NCBI RefSeq assembly: GCF_001571245.1
Contig: NZ_BCTK01000005.1
Location: 372,001-436,000 of the forward strand
Source of the DNA: Achromobacter piechaudii NBRC 102461
GTDB lineage: Bacteria; Pseudomonadota; Gammaproteobacteria; Burkholderiales; Burkholderiaceae_B
Length of the DNA stretch: 64,000 nt
Direction of reading: 5' to 3'
Shown piece after piece: positions 1-7,981 of this stretch; position 1 is the stretch's first letter; each line of letters opens with the position of its first letter. Both the position numbers and the translations under genes were made by a program. The notes below the pieces were generated by a model. The model did no database searches, was not told the DNA's origin, and worked only from the letters and a program-made list of their open reading frames with translations.

Positions 1-418
1 GACGTGCGACGCGCGAGGCCAGACTCCGCGAGGGCTTCAACCCGTCCTGGTCGGACACGCGCAGCAGCAGTGCGTCGCGCAACAGGGCCAGTTTGTCGCG
101 CCAAGAGAGCGAAAACCTCTCGAAATGCGCCTTGAGCCCGAGCGCGGTGTACAGGTCTCCCTCAATGTCGATGGTGCCGCGGAAATAGGCTTCCGCCAGC
201 AGCAGCGGATCCGGGCGCAGGACCAAGCGACGCAGCAGACCCGGGTCACGGATGATCAGGGTGTATTCCGGGTGCGATTCGAGCTCGTGCAAGAGCATAT
301 CGCCCAGACGCAACGCCGGCGGGCGCTCGATGCCGGCCAGCAGCCGGCGCAAGATCCGTAGCGCGGCGGCATATCCGTCGGGCGATACGGTTCGATCCCG
401 TGTCGTGAGGTGGCTCAT
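1..418 (-). CDS. cfa: Cyclopropane-fatty-acyl-phospholipid synthase, N-terminal part (cut by window edge)
   Basis: This enzyme methylates cis double bonds of membrane phospholipid acyl chains using S-adenosylmethionine. An open minus-strand frame starts with ATG at 418 and stays open to base 1, giving 139 codons. The translation shows the family's N-terminal region, including YTLIIRDPGLLRRLVLRPDP, then AEAYFRGTIDIEGDLYTAL and a basic WRDKLALLRD segment. The methyltransferase domain lies outside the window. No strong Shine-Dalgarno sequence was noted, and an upstream start cannot be excluded. It is probably cargo of the integrated element that ends at 29.2 kb, where membrane-lipid stress genes are common companions of metal resistance. 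Confidence 0.8.
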   Translation of the reverse strand, partial: MSHLTTRDRTVSPDGYAAALRILRRLLAGIERPPALRLGDMLLHELESHPEYTLIIRDPGLLRRLVLRPDPLLLAEAYFRGTIDIEGDLYTALGLKAHFERFSLSWRDKLALLRDALLLRVSDQDGLKPSRSLASRVAR

Positions 419-572
419 TGGGGGCGCCTCGCTCGCTCGTGTGCAGCGGATGCTGCGAAGTGGATAGACGACTCATACTTGGCGCTGGCGTGATCGGCAC
501 GACCACAACCGCTGCACCGCATGTACGTAGAGCGTCGTGATGCCGGGGAATGTCGACGATGATCAGAGCGAT

Positions 573-1025
573 TCATGCGCGTACACGACGGGACTTCGCG
601 CGCACCGAATTGCGCTGAACGTCCGCATCCGCTCCTTCGATCAAACCGCAGACGGAATGGCCATCCGGGACGCCGTCCGGCAGCCGCTTCCAGTCGCGCT
701 CTGCCTGCTGCATGCGGCGATGCAAATCTGTCGCCTCCTTCAGCCGCCGGGCCTGCTCGTCAAGCCGTTCGCTCAGCAGCGCCCGCGCGCGCGGACAAGG
801 CGATGCACCGCGCTGGCTCATCTCGACAAACTCTGCAGCGTCCTTGAGCGTGAAGCCGAGGGCCAATGCATTGCGTATGAAACGAACCCGGGTGACGCTT
901 CGATCCGAGAATGCGCGGTAGCCGTTCGTGCCCCGGCCATCGGGCACCACAAGCCCCACCCGAAGGTAGTGACGCAACGTGTCCGGTGTGACGCCTGCCG
1001 CCTTGGCGCATTCAATGAGTTGCAT
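573..1025 (-). CDS. MerR-family metal-type transcriptional regulator
   Basis: A protein of 150 residues with an N-terminal winged helix-turn-helix (TPDTLRHYLRVGLV, then GYRAFSD) and a coiled-coil dimerisation region, as in MerR activators that untwist promoters with a long spacer. The start at 1025 is chosen because GGAGG ends six bases before it; the ATG two codons upstream would abut that GGAGG. Cys77 sits where ZntR, PbrR and MerR have a cysteine and where CueR-type copper sensors have serine. A second Cys lies near the end in SVCGLIEG. This points to a divalent metal rather than Cu(I), although the CxxxxxxC loop of CueR is absent. A near-perfect palindrome at 1079-1099 is the likely operator. 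No divergent metal gene is present. Confidence 0.75.
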   Translation of the reverse strand: MQLIECAKAAGVTPDTLRHYLRVGLVVPDGRGTNGYRAFSDRSVTRVRFIRNALALGFTLKDAAEFVEMSQRGASPCPRARALLSERLDEQARRLKEATDLHRRMQQAERDWKRLPDGVPDGHSVCGLIEGADADVQRNSVRAKSRRVRA

Positions 1026-1078
1026 CACCATCCTCCAGCAAGGTTGTCTTGAATCCCTTCACTTTCGAGCGAGTTTGA

Positions 1079-1099
1079 ACCCAGGTGCTGCACATGGGT
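1079..1099. promoter_or_regulatory. Probable MerR-type operator palindrome
   Basis: A 21-bp dyad with arms ACCCA/TGGGT and inner arms GTGC/GCAC around a central T; only one base pair is mismatched. It is flanked by TTGA on one side and TCAA on the other. It lies 54 bp upstream of the chosen start of the merR-type gene, so autoregulation is the simplest reading. On the minus strand TTGACC would serve as a -35 element, with a weak CAAACT about 19 bp downstream. The long spacer fits the family, but the -10 is poor. Confidence 0.5.
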
Positions 1100-1242
1100 C
1101 AAGGGCCCGGTGTCTGAACCGCTCCGTTTCTTCCTTCAACGTGCGGTTGGATGGGCAACTGGACCATCATCGGCGCGAGCATCAACGGGCGTGGCTCCCG
1201 GCCCGGAGGAAGACTTATCGTGGTCTTGTCCCAGTTCATTGC

Positions 1243-2376
1243 CTATACCAAACCACTTGCCTGGTCATTCAGCGCTCGGAACGTCTCACGCGCGATCGCT
1301 AACTGCTCGCGTGCTTGAACCACCAGCACGGCGACGGCGGATCGGGATGACTGCAACTGGGCGACTTCAGTGTTGGGCGAGTAGGCGCGATTGCGCTCTT
1401 CGTCTAGTTCCAGGCCGATGAACTCCAGGCCATCAACGATGCGCCGACGCAACGCGGCCGAATTTTCTCCAGCTCCGCCAGTGAAGGCCACAGCATCGCA
1501 ACCGCCCATCGCGGCGGCGTAGGCGCCGATGTATTTGCGCACGCGGTACGCGTGAACCTGCATTGCCAGTTGGGCGGCTCCGACTCCTTCTCCCGCGCGC
1601 TTCTCCACAATCCGCAGGTCCGAACTCTCACCCGACAATCCTTTGAGTCCACTGTCGCTGTAAAGCGCCGCCTCGATCTGCGCCAACGTCAAACCCAGTG
1701 CGCGTGCGACGAAGCCGGGTACGCCAGGGTCGAGGTCTCCACAGCGCGTGCCCATCACAAGACCTTCAAGCGCGGTCATTCCCATAGATGTATCGACCGA
1801 CCTTCCGCGATCGATCGCGCAGACGCTGGCGCCGCTTCCAATGTGGCAGCTCGCGATACGAAGTTCTGACGGCGGCCGTTTCAGCTCGGTGCTGACGGCG
1901 GCCAGTACACCCTGGTGGGACAGGCCATGGAAGCCGTATCTCCGTACCCCTGCCGCGCGCCACGATGGCGGAACAGCATAGGAATGGGCGTATTCGGGCA
2001 TGTCGTCATGGAAAGCGGTGTCGAAGACCGCGACGTGGCGCACGCCGGGCCAACGCTCACGGGTCAGGCGTATGCCGGCCAATGCGGCAGGATTGTGATG
2101 CGGCGCCAGAGCCGAAGCCTTGCCGATCTCGCGTTCGACTTCTTCATCCACGAGCACCGCGTTGCTCAACAGTGGGCCACCGTGTGCGACGCGGTGACCA
2201 ATGCCATCGAGCGTTGTGACACCCGCCCTGTGCAAGTGCCGCTCGATCTCCTCGAAGGTCGCAGCATCCACCGCAGGATGATCAATCGCCGAGTCGATCA
2301 ATGGCAAGGTACGAGCCGACTCGAAAACTCCGAACTTCAGGGTCGCACTGCCGGCATTGATGGCGAGGACGCGCAT
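1243..2376 (-). CDS. ackA: Acetate kinase
   Basis: Acetate kinase transfers phosphate between acetyl phosphate and ADP, making ATP and acetate in the cytoplasm. The 377-residue frame has the ASKHA-fold signatures: VLAINAGSATLKF at the N-terminus, GHRVAHGG, a substrate/histidine segment CHIGSGASVCAI, the arginine region MGTRCGDLDPG, and the nucleotide-binding AFTGGAGENS. Length is slightly below the usual 400 or so. It lies downstream of the DUF3141 gene on the same strand, with about 295 bp between them. The usual partner phosphotransacetylase is not in the window. Together with the FNR-like box upstream of the block, this suggests ATP generation at low oxygen (inference). Confidence 0.93.
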   Translation of the reverse strand: MRVLAINAGSATLKFGVFESARTLPLIDSAIDHPAVDAATFEEIERHLHRAGVTTLDGIGHRVAHGGPLLSNAVLVDEEVEREIGKASALAPHHNPAALAGIRLTRERWPGVRHVAVFDTAFHDDMPEYAHSYAVPPSWRAAGVRRYGFHGLSHQGVLAAVSTELKRPPSELRIASCHIGSGASVCAIDRGRSVDTSMGMTALEGLVMGTRCGDLDPGVPGFVARALGLTLAQIEAALYSDSGLKGLSGESSDLRIVEKRAGEGVGAAQLAMQVHAYRVRKYIGAYAAAMGGCDAVAFTGGAGENSAALRRRIVDGLEFIGLELDEERNRAYSPNTEVAQLQSSRSAVAVLVVQAREQLAIARETFRALNDQASGLV

Positions 2377-2671
2377 GTCGGAGCTCCGTCAGCGCCGGTC
2401 AGTGCCGACGTCGCCGCCATTGGCAACGTTCATCAGATCGAATTGCCAAGTTTCGCTCGGCGCTAGCAGCACGCGAGGCCGCCGATCAGGCCCATGCTTC
2501 CGATGCTGTAGCGCCGTTGCTGGCGTGGTGATACGGGAGAATCCAACTTTGATCCGTGCCTGGACGACGCTGAAAAGCGAAATCGGCCGTGGCAGGCGCA
2601 TCGCCTCCGACAAGGAGCGTGCTGCTTGCGACCCGTGAGCGTCTCTTTTTGCAGCCACAGTGGAGGGTCGT
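2377..2671. other. Gap between DUF3141 gene and ackA; probable gene decay scar
   Basis: About 295 bp separate ackA from the shortened DUF3141 gene. A minus-strand frame (2389-2829) crosses it in a different register from DUF3141, but it overlaps that gene's end and has no family signature I recognise. In related loci the space after DUF3141 commonly holds a longer C-terminal region, and a phosphotransacetylase-type gene. Deletion or frameshift of that material is plausible but not proven. I see no promoter or terminator here. Confidence 0.4.
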
Positions 2672-4339
2672 TCAGTTGGCATAGGCCTGCTCGAACACAA
2701 GCTCAGCCCACAGGTCCCGGCTCTTGCGCCATGATTCCATGGCCTGCCCAATCGCGTCTGCACCAGTTCGCTCAAGCTGATACCAAGGATTTTCGACCCG
2801 ATGGGGATCCTGCGCACTCCACTGCTCAAGCCATCGTTGCACCCATGGCAGCAGCGCCAGGGCCGGGGTCACCTGCTCGGACCAGACCTTGCGACTGACG
2901 CGCATGGGGTGCAGCGCGCGAAGTTCACGAGCCGAGTCGGGGGTGACGGCGAAGCGGACCCACGGCGACACCCACTGCGAATAGAAGCGCTCGGTGATCT
3001 CCGAGAGTGCTTCGACCTTGTCGAACCCCGCCGGGTTGGCGTCGTAAGGCAGGTCTTCCAGCCGCCGCGGCTGGAACTGCGCAGCGGCGGCCGACTCCGA
3101 AGAGGCGCTGTCCTCCAGAACCATCTCGTAGAGTCCAGGCTTGAGTGCCTGGATCGATTCGGCATGATGCAAGATGGCGCGGTGCTCGCGTCGCGCCACC
3201 CCCGCGGAGACGAAGATGCCAAGGTGGCCAACATGTTGGTGCAGCAGGTACACCACGCGCTGGCCCGCCGCCACCAGGTCTGCGGTCGTCGGATATACCG
3301 CTTTGAGCCAGCCGAGCGCCTGGTGGGGCGGTGTGATGTTGTCGCCGTTGGAGCAAAAGACCACCAGCGGTGCGCCAATGCGGCTGAGATCCGCGCGGCA
3401 GTGGCCATCGACCACGACCTCGCCGCTCTCCAGGTGATTACCTACGAAAAGATCGCCTGCGATCGACAACATTTCCTCGCGGGCAAGCTGGTAGAAGCCA
3501 TTCCACCAACGCTCGAACTCCAGGAAGCGATCGCGCTCAGTCTCCGGCTGCGCGAAGAGCGTGTCGTATTTCTTGAACACGCCCTCGGGCCGCAACGCCT
3601 CGAAGTTCTGGACCAGCCAGGCACCGTCGAATCGCCCGGCGCCGAGGTCCGACGCCCAGTGCGCCGGCCAGATGCCGCCCGTGAACCCACCGAGCAGCCG
3701 CATGGGGTTGATGCCTCTCTCGCCTGCCCAGTACGACAGCGGCGAGCCATTGAGCACTGCCAAGGCGGCACGGTGCTCGCAGTGCGACAGCGCCAGCGTG
3801 ATCGCCCAACCGCCTTGGCAGTTGCCGTAGACGATCGGGGCCTTGCCTCGGTGGCGCTTGGCCACCATGTCGATGAATGTGGCCAGGGTCTGGACGACTG
3901 CGCCCATGGTCTGGCCCTCGACGGGCTCCGGATCGAACACTACGAAGTACACGGAATGGCCTTCGAGCAGTGCCATGCCAACTTCAGAATCGCGTTTGAA
4001 GCCGCCAATGCCAGGGCCGTGGCCGGCGCGTGGATCGACCACCAGCACCGGCGCGGCGCCTTTGCGCACATGCTTCTCCAAGGCGTCGGTGCCACAGCGA
4101 GTGACACGCAGGAGCCGGTAGTTGCTCGCCGGTTGCAAGTCGTGGCCGTCAGCCACCTGCTCTGACTCGAAGTGGAGCAGCGGCGGCATACCCGCCGCTT
4201 CGTGTTCGGTCATGTTGTTGGCGCGCTGTCTCAGCGCTTCGCCGGACGCGACGGTCCGCCACAGCATGTCGCCCCAGTAGGCAGCAAAGAGTCCAAGCGG
4301 TGCGGCGGCGATACCCTGGGAGTTCGTGCGTGCGTCCAT
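2672..4339 (-). CDS. DUF3141 alpha/beta-hydrolase protein, PHA-synthase-like, apparently C-terminally shortened
   Basis: A 555-residue protein of the DUF3141 group, distantly related to poly(3-hydroxyalkanoate) synthases. A PhaC-like catalytic set is visible: nucleophile Cys174 in YGNCQGGWA, an aspartate in FCSNGDNITPP and a histidine in HQHVGHLGIFV. Family members are usually much longer, commonly 700-800 residues as far as I recall. This one stops shortly after SWRKSRDLWAELVFEQAYAN, where others continue, so it may be truncated. The ATG at 4339 follows the CopZ-like gene by eight bases, indicating co-transcription. The substrate is unknown; a role in storage polymer or low-oxygen metabolism is inference from relatives and from ackA next door. 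Confidence 0.8.
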   Translation of the reverse strand: MDARTNSQGIAAAPLGLFAAYWGDMLWRTVASGEALRQRANNMTEHEAAGMPPLLHFESEQVADGHDLQPASNYRLLRVTRCGTDALEKHVRKGAAPVLVVDPRAGHGPGIGGFKRDSEVGMALLEGHSVYFVVFDPEPVEGQTMGAVVQTLATFIDMVAKRHRGKAPIVYGNCQGGWAITLALSHCEHRAALAVLNGSPLSYWAGERGINPMRLLGGFTGGIWPAHWASDLGAGRFDGAWLVQNFEALRPEGVFKKYDTLFAQPETERDRFLEFERWWNGFYQLAREEMLSIAGDLFVGNHLESGEVVVDGHCRADLSRIGAPLVVFCSNGDNITPPHQALGWLKAVYPTTADLVAAGQRVVYLLHQHVGHLGIFVSAGVARREHRAILHHAESIQALKPGLYEMVLEDSASSESAAAAQFQPRRLEDLPYDANPAGFDKVEALSEITERFYSQWVSPWVRFAVTPDSARELRALHPMRVSRKVWSEQVTPALALLPWVQRWLEQWSAQDPHRVENPWYQLERTGADAIGQAMESWRKSRDLWAELVFEQAYAN

Positions 4340-4347
4340 GGCGTCGA

Positions 4348-4647
4348 TCAGCGGCAGCAGCAGCCGCCATGCCCCTTTGAACGGGCAGCGGCCGGCGCAT
4401 GGGAGGCACCGGCACCCGCCGCAATGCCCGGCGAGGAATCAGCGGATGCCTCGTAGCCCGCGGCAGCTAAGGCCGCGATCAGCTCAGGCGTCTTCTGGGC
4501 CGTCTGGTCGCCGGTGACACTCGCTGCGCCGCGAGCGAGATCGACATGCACGTCTTGCACACCAGCTACGCGCTTGAGCGCCTTGCTGACCGAGTTCGCG
4601 CAGGAGGCGCAGGTCATGCCGGCAACCTTGAGTTCGATGGTTTCCAT
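4348..4647 (-). CDS. CopZ-like heavy-metal-associated (HMA) copper chaperone
   Basis: A 99-residue cytoplasmic protein with one HMA ferredoxin-like domain (residues 1-67) containing the Cu(I) site GMTCASC. An Ala/Ser-rich linker follows, then the tail GHGGCCCR, an unusual cluster of three cysteines that could add a second metal site. HMA proteins of this size carry Cu(I) to P-type ATPases or regulators. It sits between the DUF2933 gene (19 bp upstream) and the DUF3141 gene (8 bp downstream) on the same strand, so it is probably part of one operon. The nearby P-type ATPase CopF lacks an HMA domain, which makes a free chaperone functionally reasonable (inference). Confidence 0.88.
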   Translation of the reverse strand: METIELKVAGMTCASCANSVSKALKRVAGVQDVHVDLARGAASVTGDQTAQKTPELIAALAAAGYEASADSSPGIAAGAGASHAPAAARSKGHGGCCCR

Positions 4648-4665
4648 GATGATGCTCCGGTGGTT

Positions 4666-4992
4666 TCAGTGGTGGTGCCCGGACTGGTCGACGGATTTCG
4701 GGCGGCTCCGGTCGTCTGATTGGCGCGCAGGCGAACCCCCTTCATCGCCCCGAGGCGGCTGATCTTGATGGTCATGACCGCCATGTGCGCCGTGACTGCC
4801 ATGGCCGAAGATGTGCATCAACGGACAGGCGAGGATGAAGAGGAAGGGAAGCAGTTGCAGAAGATGGGCGTTGTGGCGGTAGAACATCCAGGCAACGGCG
4901 GCGGCGAGGCCGAGCCACAGCAGCCACTGGTTGATGCGAGACCAGTTCGGGCCGTTTCCTGTGCTCTTACTTCGATCGGGCGGAATATTCAT
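4666..4992 (-). CDS. DUF2933 small membrane protein with His-rich tail (copy 1)
   Basis: A 108-residue protein with two closely spaced hydrophobic segments (about residues 23-36 and 44-60) and the family signature LPFLFILACPLMHIFGHG. A His/Gly-rich stretch and a C-terminal HHH follow. The function of DUF2933 is not established, but these genes are habitually found in copper and silver resistance clusters. A second member lies at 11464-11736. The ATG follows AAGGAG by a short spacer. It appears to be the first gene of the minus-strand operon continuing into copZ, DUF3141 and ackA; the FNR-like box lies about 235 bp upstream. Confidence 0.8.
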   Translation of the reverse strand: MNIPPDRSKSTGNGPNWSRINQWLLWLGLAAAVAWMFYRHNAHLLQLLPFLFILACPLMHIFGHGSHGAHGGHDHQDQPPRGDEGGSPARQSDDRSRPKSVDQSGHHH

Positions 4993-5226
4993 GGCGATGC
5001 TCCTTCGTGAAGTTGACCCTTGTCGATTGGCGAGATTCCCGCATTCGAGTGCCGTGCAGGGCGCTGATCAGGCCCATCCATAAAACAGGTATGCCAGAAG
5101 AATGGGGCTGAACACCGGAGATTTCCATGGCCCCGCTAAAAAGTCCTCGATAGTTTCTGAGCATGATCGACCCGTGCCAAATGTGGCTTGTTAAGCTCAG
5201 CATAGAGCTGAGGTGAAGGCAGTACC

Positions 5227-5240
5227 TTGATCTTGATCAA
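5227..5240. promoter_or_regulatory. Perfect FNR/ANR box
   Basis: TTGAT-CTTG-ATCAA matches the FNR/ANR consensus TTGAT-N4-ATCAA with no mismatch. It is palindromic, so it can serve either strand. On the minus strand it is upstream of the DUF2933-copZ-DUF3141-ackA series (first ATG at 4992). On the plus strand nothing is in range. Oxygen-sensing control of that operon is the natural reading, since ackA works in low-oxygen energy metabolism. Confidence 0.7.
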
Positions 5241-5262
5241 AAAGACTCTCTGTACCCAGCTA

Positions 5263-5278
5263 CGGGGTACATACCCCG
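5263..5278. promoter_or_regulatory. GC-rich palindrome, candidate metal-repressor operator
   Basis: CGGGGTA-CA-TACCCCG is a perfect 7-2-7 inverted repeat. It overlaps a second dyad, GTACCC/GGGTAC with a 7-bp spacer (5252-5270). G/C-tract dyads flanked by TA are typical of CsoR/RcnR-family operators, but no such repressor gene is in the window. It lies 23 bp from the FNR box, so the two could act on the same promoter. Confidence 0.4.
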
Positions 5279-5626
5279 CGCAGCGAACCAGCAGACCAGC
5301 TCACCTCAGGGGCTCAGCGCACACCGCCAAGTGAGCGCGCGACAGATGTGCCGAGCAGGCAGACGTTCGGCACCGATCGGAGGCTATCTACGAACGGTGT
5401 CCGGAACTGTGACCGGATCGCGGCCGAGCAAAGGCCCTCGCGTGCGGTGTGGACGTAGCGATGGGATACACAAGCGCATGATGTCGGCGCCTGCCGCTAG
5501 GACTGGGCACGTGGCAGTCACGGAGAAAAAATGTCCCGCTCGCGTAGCAACGTGGCCGGCCGGGTAGATCCCAGAATCAGGCAAAGAGATACGCCAGTCG
5601 GCTGGACGGACCGCAGCGCCCTCGGA

Positions 5627-7063
5627 CTACTGCCGCAGATGGGGCAATACCAAGTCAAACCTGGTGACAAGCTCACTGGAGGTCACGGCAACGGAGCCAC
5701 CATGTGCCTCCGCAATCGATTTCACGATGGCAAGGCCAAGACCGGCGCCCGCCGTATTTCGTTGCCGTGCCGGATCAACTCGGTAGAAGCGGTTGAAGAG
5801 CTTTGGTAGATCGCGCTCAGGAATTCTCTCACCGGGATTGACCACACTGATCGTTGTCCACTGCTCATCCTGCGAAAGCAAGACCGTGATGCTCTTGCCG
5901 CGAGGCGTGTGTCGAATTGCATTCGAGAGAAGATTGTTCAGCGCCCGGGTGAGCATTTCCCGATCCGCCGCTATGCTGCCGATCGCCCCTTTAACACCAA
6001 GCGTAATGCCGCTATCTTCTGCCAGCGCCTCGAAATAGTCGAACAGACTCCGCACCAATTCGGACAGATCAATGGTAGACAGACGCAAGTTGCGGGGATC
6101 ATTTTCCGTTTGGGCAAGAAACAGCATGTCACCAATCATGCGTCCCATCCGATCAAACTCTTCCAAATTTGAATAGAGGATTTCTCTGTATTCCTCGTTG
6201 CTGCGCGGCTGGCCAAGCGCCACGTGAGTCTGCGTGACCAGGTTGGTGACGGGCGTGCGCAACTCGTGCGCGATGTCTGCGGAAAAGTGTGATAGCCGGG
6301 TGAAGCCTTCCTCGATTCTCGCCAACATATCGTTGAAGGCGAATACCAGTTCCGCCAGTTCGATCGGCACATCCCGAGGATCCAGCCTCACATCCAGCTT
6401 TGAAGAGCGAATCGCCCGAATCTCTTCATTGACCTTGCGAATCGGCAGGTGGCCCCACTGCACCGCCAGCCAAGCCACACCGAGCGCCAGACACATGACC
6501 AAGCCGGTTGCCCACCAGAGCATGCGCTTGAACTCCGCCAGGAAGTCGAGATGAAAGCCGATGTCCATGGCGGCGACGATGCGGTAGCCGGGCGCCGCTG
6601 AATCGTCAGCAGGCAGTTGTATCACCACACCTCGATATGACCTCTGATCCTCCTGCCACACGATCAAATCGTCAGCGGTGATGCGGTTGACCAACTTTTT
6701 GCTACTGGCAAGTTTAGACAGGTCAGGACCGGGCGTGGCATAGATGCTATTGCCAGCCCCATCGTAGACGCCGTACGTCATCCCATGATGTCCTGCGACT
6801 GCGTTGGCCAAGTGTTGCTTCAGTTCGTCGCTTGCGATGTCACTTGCAAGCTGGTGCACGGGCTGAGCCAAAGCGGTTGTCACTGCCTCCAGTTCGTGGG
6901 CATCCTGTTGAGCAAAGTGGTGCTCCAACGACCGGAGAATGACCCAATTGAACACAAGAAACACCAAGGTCGTGGCGATACCAACGAGGGCCGTGACCCT
7001 CAATGCAAGCGACGCTGGACGGCTTTGCCGCGGCTTATGGCGCAGGGGCATCATCGGGCGCAT
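5627..7063 (-). CDS. copS: Copper-type sensor histidine kinase
   Basis: An inner-membrane sensor kinase of the CusS/CopS heavy-metal group, about 478 residues. One N-terminal membrane helix ([20 protein letters not shown]), a periplasmic sensing loop, a second helix ([17 protein letters not shown]), a HAMP domain, the phosphoacceptor box [11 protein letters not shown], the N box [10 protein letters not shown], and the G boxes GAGLGLAIV are visible. The start overlaps copR by about 29 bases. ATG codons at 7063, 7054 and 7051 are all possible, and an upstream ATG at 7117 would overlap more deeply. It should phosphorylate CopR when periplasmic copper is high. Confidence 0.9.
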   Translation of the reverse strand: MRPMMPLRHKPRQSRPASLALRVTALVGIATTLVFLVFNWVILRSLEHHFAQQDAHELEAVTTALAQPVHQLASDIASDELKQHLANAVAGHHGMTYGVYDGAGNSIYATPGPDLSKLASSKKLVNRITADDLIVWQEDQRSYRGVVIQLPADDSAAPGYRIVAAMDIGFHLDFLAEFKRMLWWATGLVMCLALGVAWLAVQWGHLPIRKVNEEIRAIRSSKLDVRLDPRDVPIELAELVFAFNDMLARIEEGFTRLSHFSADIAHELRTPVTNLVTQTHVALGQPRSNEEYREILYSNLEEFDRMGRMIGDMLFLAQTENDPRNLRLSTIDLSELVRSLFDYFEALAEDSGITLGVKGAIGSIAADREMLTRALNNLLSNAIRHTPRGKSITVLLSQDEQWTTISVVNPGERIPERDLPKLFNRFYRVDPARQRNTAGAGLGLAIVKSIAEAHGGSVAVTSSELVTRFDLVLPHLRQ

Positions 7064-7727
7064 CGAGCGTGTATCCCATTCCACGCACGGTGTGGATGAG
7101 CTTCGGATTGAACGCATCGTCTATCTTCGCGCGTAGACGGCGGATGGCTACATCGATGACGTTGCTGTCGCTGTCGAAATTCATGTCCCACACCTGCGAC
7201 GCGATCAGAGAACGTGGAAGGACCTCCCCCTGGCGACGGGCCAGAAGCTCAAGCAACGCGAACTCCTTGCTGGTGAGATTGATGCGTTGGCCAGCGCGCG
7301 TTGCGCGCCGGCGCGCCAAGTCCAGTACCAAATCGGCAACCTGGATGCGATCAGGCTGGCTCGGAGCGCTTCCGCGTCGCAGCAGCGTCCGCACCCGCGC
7401 CAGCAACTCAGAGAACGCGAATGGCTTGACGAGGTAGTCGTCCGCTCCCAGTTCCAATCCCTTGACACGGTCGTCTACACCGCCACGCGCCGTCAGAAAG
7501 AGCACAGGGACCTGTTTACCGGCATCTCGAAGGGCACGCACGATGCGCCAGCCATCGACATCCGGCAGCATGACATCCAAGACCACCAGATCGTATGTCT
7601 CGCCCATGGCCAGGTGGTGTCCGTCCAATCCGTTGCGCGCCAGATCCACGACGAATCCCGCCTCCATGAGACCTTGGCGGACGTAATCCGCCGTCTTGTT
7701 CTCGTCTTCAACGACCAGCAGTTTCAT
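7035..7727 (-). CDS. copR: Copper response regulator, OmpR family
   Basis: A 230-residue OmpR/PhoB-type regulator. The receiver domain has the acidic pair ED (7-8), phosphoacceptor Asp51 in VVLDVMLPD, and the conserved Lys in DYLVKPFAF. The C-terminal winged helix includes [15 protein letters not shown] and IRRLRAKID. The start at 7727 is preferred because GGGA precedes it at a suitable distance; an ATG four codons upstream is less likely. It is transcribed away from copA, and the 254-bp divergent region holds a perfect cop box at 7843-7858. CopR is expected to bind there and activate copA and its own promoter. Confidence 0.92.
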   Translation of the reverse strand: MKLLVVEDENKTADYVRQGLMEAGFVVDLARNGLDGHHLAMGETYDLVVLDVMLPDVDGWRIVRALRDAGKQVPVLFLTARGGVDDRVKGLELGADDYLVKPFAFSELLARVRTLLRRGSAPSQPDRIQVADLVLDLARRRATRAGQRINLTSKEFALLELLARRQGEVLPRSLIASQVWDMNFDSDSNVIDVAIRRLRAKIDDAFNPKLIHTVRGMGYTLDAPDDAPAP

Positions 7728-7842
7728 CGCATGTCCCATGAAATCGCTACGGCGCGGAAAAATAGCCGCTCACGATGTACGCATTCATCCACCTTCAATC
7801 AGCAATTTACTGGTTGCCAGCTTCCACGAACATGACACGAAC

Positions 7843-7858
7843 ATTACATGAATGTAAT
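7843..7858. promoter_or_regulatory. Perfect cop box (CopR site) between copRS and copA
   Basis: ATTACAT-GA-ATGTAAT is a perfect 7-2-7 palindrome in the copR/copA divergent region. It resembles the CopR and CusR boxes of other proteobacteria (TTACA-N4-TGTAA core). It is 123 bp upstream of the copA ATG and about 115 bp from copR. Degenerate copies occur at 15817-15832, before copK, and at 26852-26867, before a small exported protein gene. Confidence 0.8.
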
Positions 7859-7981
7859 TCAGGGGTCATTCGATGGAAAGTGCCCAACCCATAGCATGAC
7901 CTGCATTGCGTCGAACTGTGCCGCTCAGGATGGGGTGGCGTTTAGAACGACTTCCGAGTCATCTATGGAGGATTTCAGGCC

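Larger units (their letters stand above)
4993..5626. other. 634-bp non-coding region with regulatory sites
   Basis: No convincing gene was found between the DUF2933 gene and copS. The stretch holds a perfect FNR/ANR-type box (5227-5240) and a perfect 7-2-7 GC-rich palindrome (5263-5278). Short frames such as 4967-5203 (minus) and 5331-5567 (plus) have no family features. In one minus-strand frame around 5095-5160 the words GPWKSPVFSPILLAYLFYGW occur before a stop and without a start codon. This could be the remnant of a small membrane protein gene. Confidence 0.6.

Noticed and set aside
2389..2829. A 146-codon minus-strand frame between ackA and DUF3141
   Set aside because: It overlaps the end of the DUF3141 gene in another register and has no recognisable features; treated as possible gene debris.
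4967..5203. A 78-codon minus-strand frame before the DUF2933 gene
   Set aside because: No domain, no good ribosome site, and it overlaps the DUF2933 start.
5331..5567. A 78-codon plus-strand frame in the copS-DUF2933 gap
   Set aside because: The sequence is Arg/Ala-rich without signal, domain or ribosome site.
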